From Lachnospiraceae bacterium (GTDB lineage Bacteria; Bacillota; Clostridia; Lachnospirales; Lachnospiraceae), in NCBI GenBank assembly GCA_015056795.1, contig SVFO01000014.1:1-64000 (forward strand): 64,000 bases of DNA, given 5' to 3'. Below, piece by piece: positions 61,162 to 64,000 of this stretch; the stretch's first letter is position 1, and every line of letters starts with the position of its first letter. Below the pieces are notes generated by a model. That model ran no database searches. It was not told the DNA's origin and saw only the letters and a program-made list of their open reading frames with translations. Both the position numbers and the translations under genes were made by a program.

Positions 61162-61388
61162 GGCTTATCCTCCTTTTTTGGCTCTTTTTCCGTCTCCTGT
61201 TTTTCCGTCTCCTGTTTTTCCGTCTCCCGTTTTTCCGACTCCCGTTTTTCTGTTTCTTTCTTGATTTCGTTATTCAAAACTAGGAGGGAAAATGCAATCA
61301 CGATCACGCCCGCGATCGCCAGACAAATGATCGCTATGCGAACGAGTTCTCCTCCACCTGAAAATGCATCTAATGCTAAAACAACCAT
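61155..61388 (-). CDS. small membrane protein with KETEKRE repeat tail
   Basis: 77 residues from ATG 61388 (MVVLALDAFSG), which follows GGGAGG. One membrane segment (IAIICLAIAGVIVIAFSLLVL) is followed by a highly charged tail of TEKQE/SEKRE repeats, encoded by 15-bp tandem DNA repeats. The stop overlaps the PPK2 start, so the two are coupled. Function unknown. Confidence 0.65.
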   Translation of the reverse strand: MVVLALDAFSGGGELVRIAIICLAIAGVIVIAFSLLVLNNEIKKETEKRESEKRETEKQETEKQETEKEPKKEDKPC

Positions 61389-61438
61389 AGTATCCTCCCA
61401 TTCTCTCATGTTTATGATCTCTAACAATGCGCCATTAT

Positions 61439-61723
61439 CTAGTAAAAGAGTTCAGCAATAAGACCAACAACCATGCTGACGTAATATTTGCAAGATACGT
61501 GAGCAAAAAACCCCGACATCCGCCAAGAATAATTATCCAGGACGAAGTAACTAATTCCGACAAAGCAAGCTAAAAATAAGGTTGTCTTAAGTATTTTTAA
61601 AGCAAACGTCAGCCTTACGTTGCATGACACATTCCCCACATAGAGAATCATCACATCTGGGATCTCAACGATCATGATAAACGGAACACACAAAAACAAG
61701 ACGAGTAATACAAGACCTGGCAC
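61439..61723 (-). CDS. small membrane protein of unknown function
   Basis: About 94 residues from GTG 61723, seven nt after GGGGGG. The longer track start lies inside the upstream terminator and is rejected. Three hydrophobic segments are visible (LVLLVLFLCVPFIMIVEI, TTLFLACFVGISYFVL, YYVSMVVGLIAELFY). Not recognised. Confidence 0.55.
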   Translation of the reverse strand: MPGLVLLVLFLCVPFIMIVEIPDVMILYVGNVSCNVRLTFALKILKTTLFLACFVGISYFVLDNYSWRMSGFFAHVSCKYYVSMVVGLIAELFY

Positions 61724-61800
61724 TACGCGCCCCCCTTTTCTTGTTATTTTATCATAGTTCCAAGGAAACTGCAATTGCGCGGATCGCATAAATACCACAT

Positions 61801-61833
61801 AAAAAAACGCCACGTTGAAACCAGCGTAGCGTT
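61801..61833 (-). terminator. terminator of gene 61847-62350
   Basis: AACGCCACG and CGTAGCGTT form a 9-bp stem with one mismatch; the minus strand continues with seven T. Confidence 0.85.
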
Positions 61834-61846
61834 CAAAATCCTAATC

Positions 61847-62350
61847 TTATTGCTTTTCCTCATATTGTACGTGAGGTGCGTATTTGATGATCACGTCGCG
61901 AAGTTTTTCCGCTTCCGCCTGCTTCATGGCCGGCATGCTGCCCCCGTACAGTTTCTGGGCTGCCTTTGTACCACCGATCACCTGCGCGGGCTTCACTGCT
62001 TTCTTGTCCGCATCCGTCATGTAAAGCACGTTCAGGCTCTGCGTTGCATCCCAGCGGATCCCGATATAACGAAGGTCGCTCAGGCGATATGCCGCAAACA
62101 CTGCGTTATACTTTTGAACGAGAAACTCGTCCTTTGTCAAGTAATAATGCATGGACTTTAAGAAGGTCCCTTCCTCCAAAATCTTATCTCCGTATGTCTG
62201 CTTGATCTTTTTTGCGCCGCCATTGCCGGCATTCTTAACGGCCGTCATGGAGAGCCAGATGATTCCTCCAAAAATTACGATCAAAGTAATAATGCCGACC
62301 ACGGGATTTCCTTTTCCAGAAGATAATGTCATTGTGACAAATTCGTTCAT
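61847..62350 (-). CDS. membrane-anchored protein of unknown function
   Basis: 167 residues. One membrane segment near the N-terminus (VVGIITLIVIFGGIIWLSM) is followed by a ~125-residue soluble domain with LTKDEFLVQKYNAVFAAYRLSDLRYI, a pattern resembling small PH-like folds. Function unknown. It has its own terminator and AGGAGG site. Confidence 0.7.
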   Translation of the reverse strand: MNEFVTMTLSSGKGNPVVGIITLIVIFGGIIWLSMTAVKNAGNGGAKKIKQTYGDKILEEGTFLKSMHYYLTKDEFLVQKYNAVFAAYRLSDLRYIGIRWDATQSLNVLYMTDADKKAVKPAQVIGGTKAAQKLYGGSMPAMKQAEAEKLRDVIIKYAPHVQYEEKQ

Positions 62351-62471
62351 TTGATTCCCTCCTCATCCTTTGTTTTAGAACACTTTAGTTCCATAAATCG
62401 TTTTAAAAAGCATATCTCATTTCTCCCCAAATGTCAACCGCAAGACGAAGTCCTCCGTCTCCCTGCCGTCC

Positions 62472-62500
62472 TTGTCTTTGCTGGAAAAAAATGTTATAAT
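62472..62500 (+). promoter_or_regulatory. promoter of the TetR gene
   Basis: TTGTCT (62472-62477), 17-bp spacer and TATAAT (62495-62500), about 36 bp before the ATG. Confidence 0.75.
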
Positions 62501-62535
62501 AGGACAAAATTTTTTTATTTTCATGAGGTATTGTT

Positions 62536-63099
62536 ATGTCTGATTTTATGAAAAAAGCGATTAAAACCACCTTTCTCGAGCTGTTGGAACAAAAGCCCCT
62601 GAGCCAGATTACCGTAAAGATGATCGTGGAGGAATGCGGCATCAACCGAAATTCCTTTTATTATCATTATCAGGATCTTCCTACCCTGATCGAGGAAATC
62701 TTTCAGGAAGAAGCCGACGCCATCATTGAAAGTCACCCTTCCATCGACTCCATTGAAGCCGCCCTGAAGGCCACCGCAGATTTTGCTTCGAAGCAGCGCC
62801 GCGCCATCCTTCACGTGTACAATTCCGTCAACCGTGACATTTTTGAAAAATATCTTTGGAAGGTATGTGATCACGTTGTAGACAAGTACGGCGATGCCGT
62901 CATGGCGGGGCGCAGCATCTCCGCAGAGGACAGGGATCTCATCGGGCGCTTCTACAAATGCGAGTGTTTTGGTCTAATCACCTTATGGCTCAATGAAAAT
63001 ATGTCCAGAGACGTGGGCAAAGACATTGAGCGCTTCTGTCAACTCCACCGCGGTATGGTGGAAGAAATGATTGAACGTTGCGCCCCGAGACTTTCTTAA
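62536..63099 (+). CDS. TetR/AcrR family regulator
   Basis: 187 residues. The HTH is FMKKAIKTTFLELLEQKPLSQIT, VKMIVEECGINRNSFYYHYQDL, PTLIEEIF. The C-terminal domain resembles the DhaS-like TetR group with a WLNENMSRD segment. Just downstream on the same strand are a DUF308 protein and an MMPL/RND transporter gene, likely targets of this regulator, though a terminator lies between. Confidence 0.9.
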   Translation: MSDFMKKAIKTTFLELLEQKPLSQITVKMIVEECGINRNSFYYHYQDLPTLIEEIFQEEADAIIESHPSIDSIEAALKATADFASKQRRAILHVYNSVNRDIFEKYLWKVCDHVVDKYGDAVMAGRSISAEDRDLIGRFYKCECFGLITLWLNENMSRDVGKDIERFCQLHRGMVEEMIERCAPRLS

Positions 63100-63147
63100 A
63101 CCCTACCTTAAGACATTGCTCATGCACTCGTTTTAGACAATTTACCC

Positions 63148-63181
63148 TCCCGTGCCTAAATTTTGGGCACGGGATTTTTTT
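63148..63181 (+). terminator. terminator of the TetR gene
   Basis: TCCCGTGCC and GGCACGGGA form a 9-bp stem with an 8-nt loop followed by eight T. Confidence 0.92.
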
Positions 63182-63238
63182 TGCCCGTTTCCTTTTCTGT
63201 TTTTTCGCGATATCTTATGAATCAAGGAGGTGGCAATT

Positions 63239-63832
63239 ATGAAAATGCGTTCCATTCTGCCAATGAAAATTGCAAAAAGCGGTTATGTCATCATGTCCCT
63301 TGCGTTTTGTCTGATCGGTATTTTGTTTATGACAAGGCCCCAGGCCTCCGCAGTCCTGATCGGAAGGGCCCTTGGGATTGTGATGATTGTCTTCGGCGTC
63401 ATCAAACTGATTGGTTACTTTTCAAAGGATCTGTTTCGGCTGGCCTTTCAATATGACCTGGAGATCGGCATCTTACTTCTGCTACTCGGCGTCATCGCCG
63501 TAACGGAGACCATCGACGTTATGAACTTTATCTTCATCGCCGTTGGCGTGGTCATCATGGTCGATGCCCTGTTTAAGACAAGGATCGCCTTTGATTCCAA
63601 AGCCTTCGGGATCGGTACTTGGTGGACCATCCTGGTGCTGGCGGTCATGACAGGCCTCATTGGACTGGTACTTGTCTTTCGCCCCTGGGAAAGCGCTTCG
63701 CTTCTCACCATACTGCTTGGCGTTGCTTTATTTGCGGAAGGTATCCTGAACCTTTGCGTGGCCGTCTGTACGGTCAAGATCGTAAAGAATCAGTATCCTG
63801 ACGTCATTGATACAAGTTATAAGGAGGAATGA
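63239..63832 (+). CDS. DUF308 (HdeD-like) membrane protein
   Basis: 197 residues from ATG 63239, which follows AAGGAGG; the three extra track codons lack a site. Six hydrophobic segments appear as three similar hairpins (GYVIMSLAFCLIGILFM, ALGIVMIVFGVIKLIGYF, IGILLLLLGVIAVTETI, FIFIAVGVVIMVDALF). This is the DUF308 pattern. Role unknown, in some bacteria acid resistance. The next gene starts 4 nt later, so they form an operon. Confidence 0.85.
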   Translation: MKMRSILPMKIAKSGYVIMSLAFCLIGILFMTRPQASAVLIGRALGIVMIVFGVIKLIGYFSKDLFRLAFQYDLEIGILLLLLGVIAVTETIDVMNFIFIAVGVVIMVDALFKTRIAFDSKAFGIGTWWTILVLAVMTGLIGLVLVFRPWESASLLTILLGVALFAEGILNLCVAVCTVKIVKNQYPDVIDTSYKEE

Positions 63833-63836
63833 TCTT

Positions 63837-64000
63837 ATGAAATTCGCAAACGCGGTGGTGAAGCACCGCATCCCCATTTTAATCATCACGTTACTTCTGA
63901 TGATTCCCGCAGGCCTGGGTTATGTCGGAACCAGAGTCAATTATGACATGCTGGACTATCTGCCAACAACCATGGACACGGTCACAGGTCAAAGGGAACT
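63837..64000 (+). CDS. MMPL/RND-type transporter, 5' part only
   Basis: The first 54 codons, cut by the window end. After AAGGAGG the protein begins MKFANAVVKHRIPILIITLL, with one membrane segment, and continues NYDMLDYLPTTMDTVTGQ. The pattern of a leading membrane segment followed by YDMLDYLP is characteristic of Firmicutes MMPL/RND exporters. Coupled to the DUF308 gene and perhaps controlled by the TetR protein upstream. Confidence 0.75.
   Translation, partial: MKFANAVVKHRIPILIITLLLMIPAGLGYVGTRVNYDMLDYLPTTMDTVTGQRE

Overview
The window looks like chromosome of an anaerobic Gram-positive bacterium of the Clostridia, probably Lachnospiraceae. The basis is a butyrate kinase / phosphate butyryltransferase pair, a secA-prfB pair, an rplM-rpsI operon, strong AGGAGG-type ribosome binding sites, Firmicutes-type TTGACA/TATAAT promoters and a BlaI/BlaR1-type pair. 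This placement is inferred from gene content; no database search was possible.

Layout. 1-800: repeat-rich noncoding DNA (62-bp tandem repeats, an array of about seven hairpins, a 19-bp repeat). 0.8-5.2 kb (minus): methyltransferase, Nudix/NrtR-like protein, Dabb protein, YbaK deacylase and a small unknown protein, then a 57-bp tandem repeat. 5.6-9.6 kb (plus): YtrA-type module (ABC ATPase, two permeases, CPBP protease, GntR regulator). 9.7-10.8 kb: DUF2752 and DUF4234-like membrane proteins. 10.8-15 kb (minus): MFS transporter, TetR regulator and PEP-synthase/Rph-like phosphotransferase. 15.1-21.5 kb (minus): an unknown protein and a BlaI regulator with a 1671-residue M56 peptidase (BlaR1-like) that carries FG-GAP/VCBS-like repeats.

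21.5-42.1 kb is an accessory region. Its core (22.7-38.8 kb) is visibly more GC-rich than the surroundings. It encodes a rhamnoside-use locus: AraC regulator, GH78 rhamnosidase, GPH symporter, GH2, TIM-barrel isomerase, GH43, beta-propeller protein, rhamnulokinase, AraA/FucI-type isomerase and rhamnulose-1-phosphate aldolase, plus a decayed GH1 gene. The core is bracketed by near-identical direct repeats (21856-22307 and 38893-39006/40394-40734). The longer repeat contains the 3' end of a pectin-acetylesterase-like gene that is intact only in the right copy. A DUF4143 ATPase, an SBP remnant and a TetR remnant also lie in this region.

42.3-64 kb is mostly conserved housekeeping: rpsI/rplM, LRR protein, CapA-like lipoprotein, tex, two small membrane proteins, prfB, secA, HerA-like ATPase, buk, ptb, HAD phosphatase, two-domain PPK2 enzyme, small membrane proteins, TetR regulator, DUF308 protein and the start of an MMPL/RND transporter. 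Two homologous long palindromic elements occur here, between CapA and tex (46685-46792) and between buk and ptb (57680-57871).

How the genes work together. In the sugar island, rhamnosides would enter through the GPH symporter and be trimmed by cytoplasmic GH78/GH2/GH43 enzymes. Rhamnose would then be isomerised, phosphorylated by RhaB and cleaved by RhaD to DHAP and lactaldehyde, under control of the divergent AraC protein. RhaB appears C-terminally shortened and GH1 is dead, so the locus may be partly decayed. No tRNA, rRNA, CRISPR array, integrase or complete IS was found.
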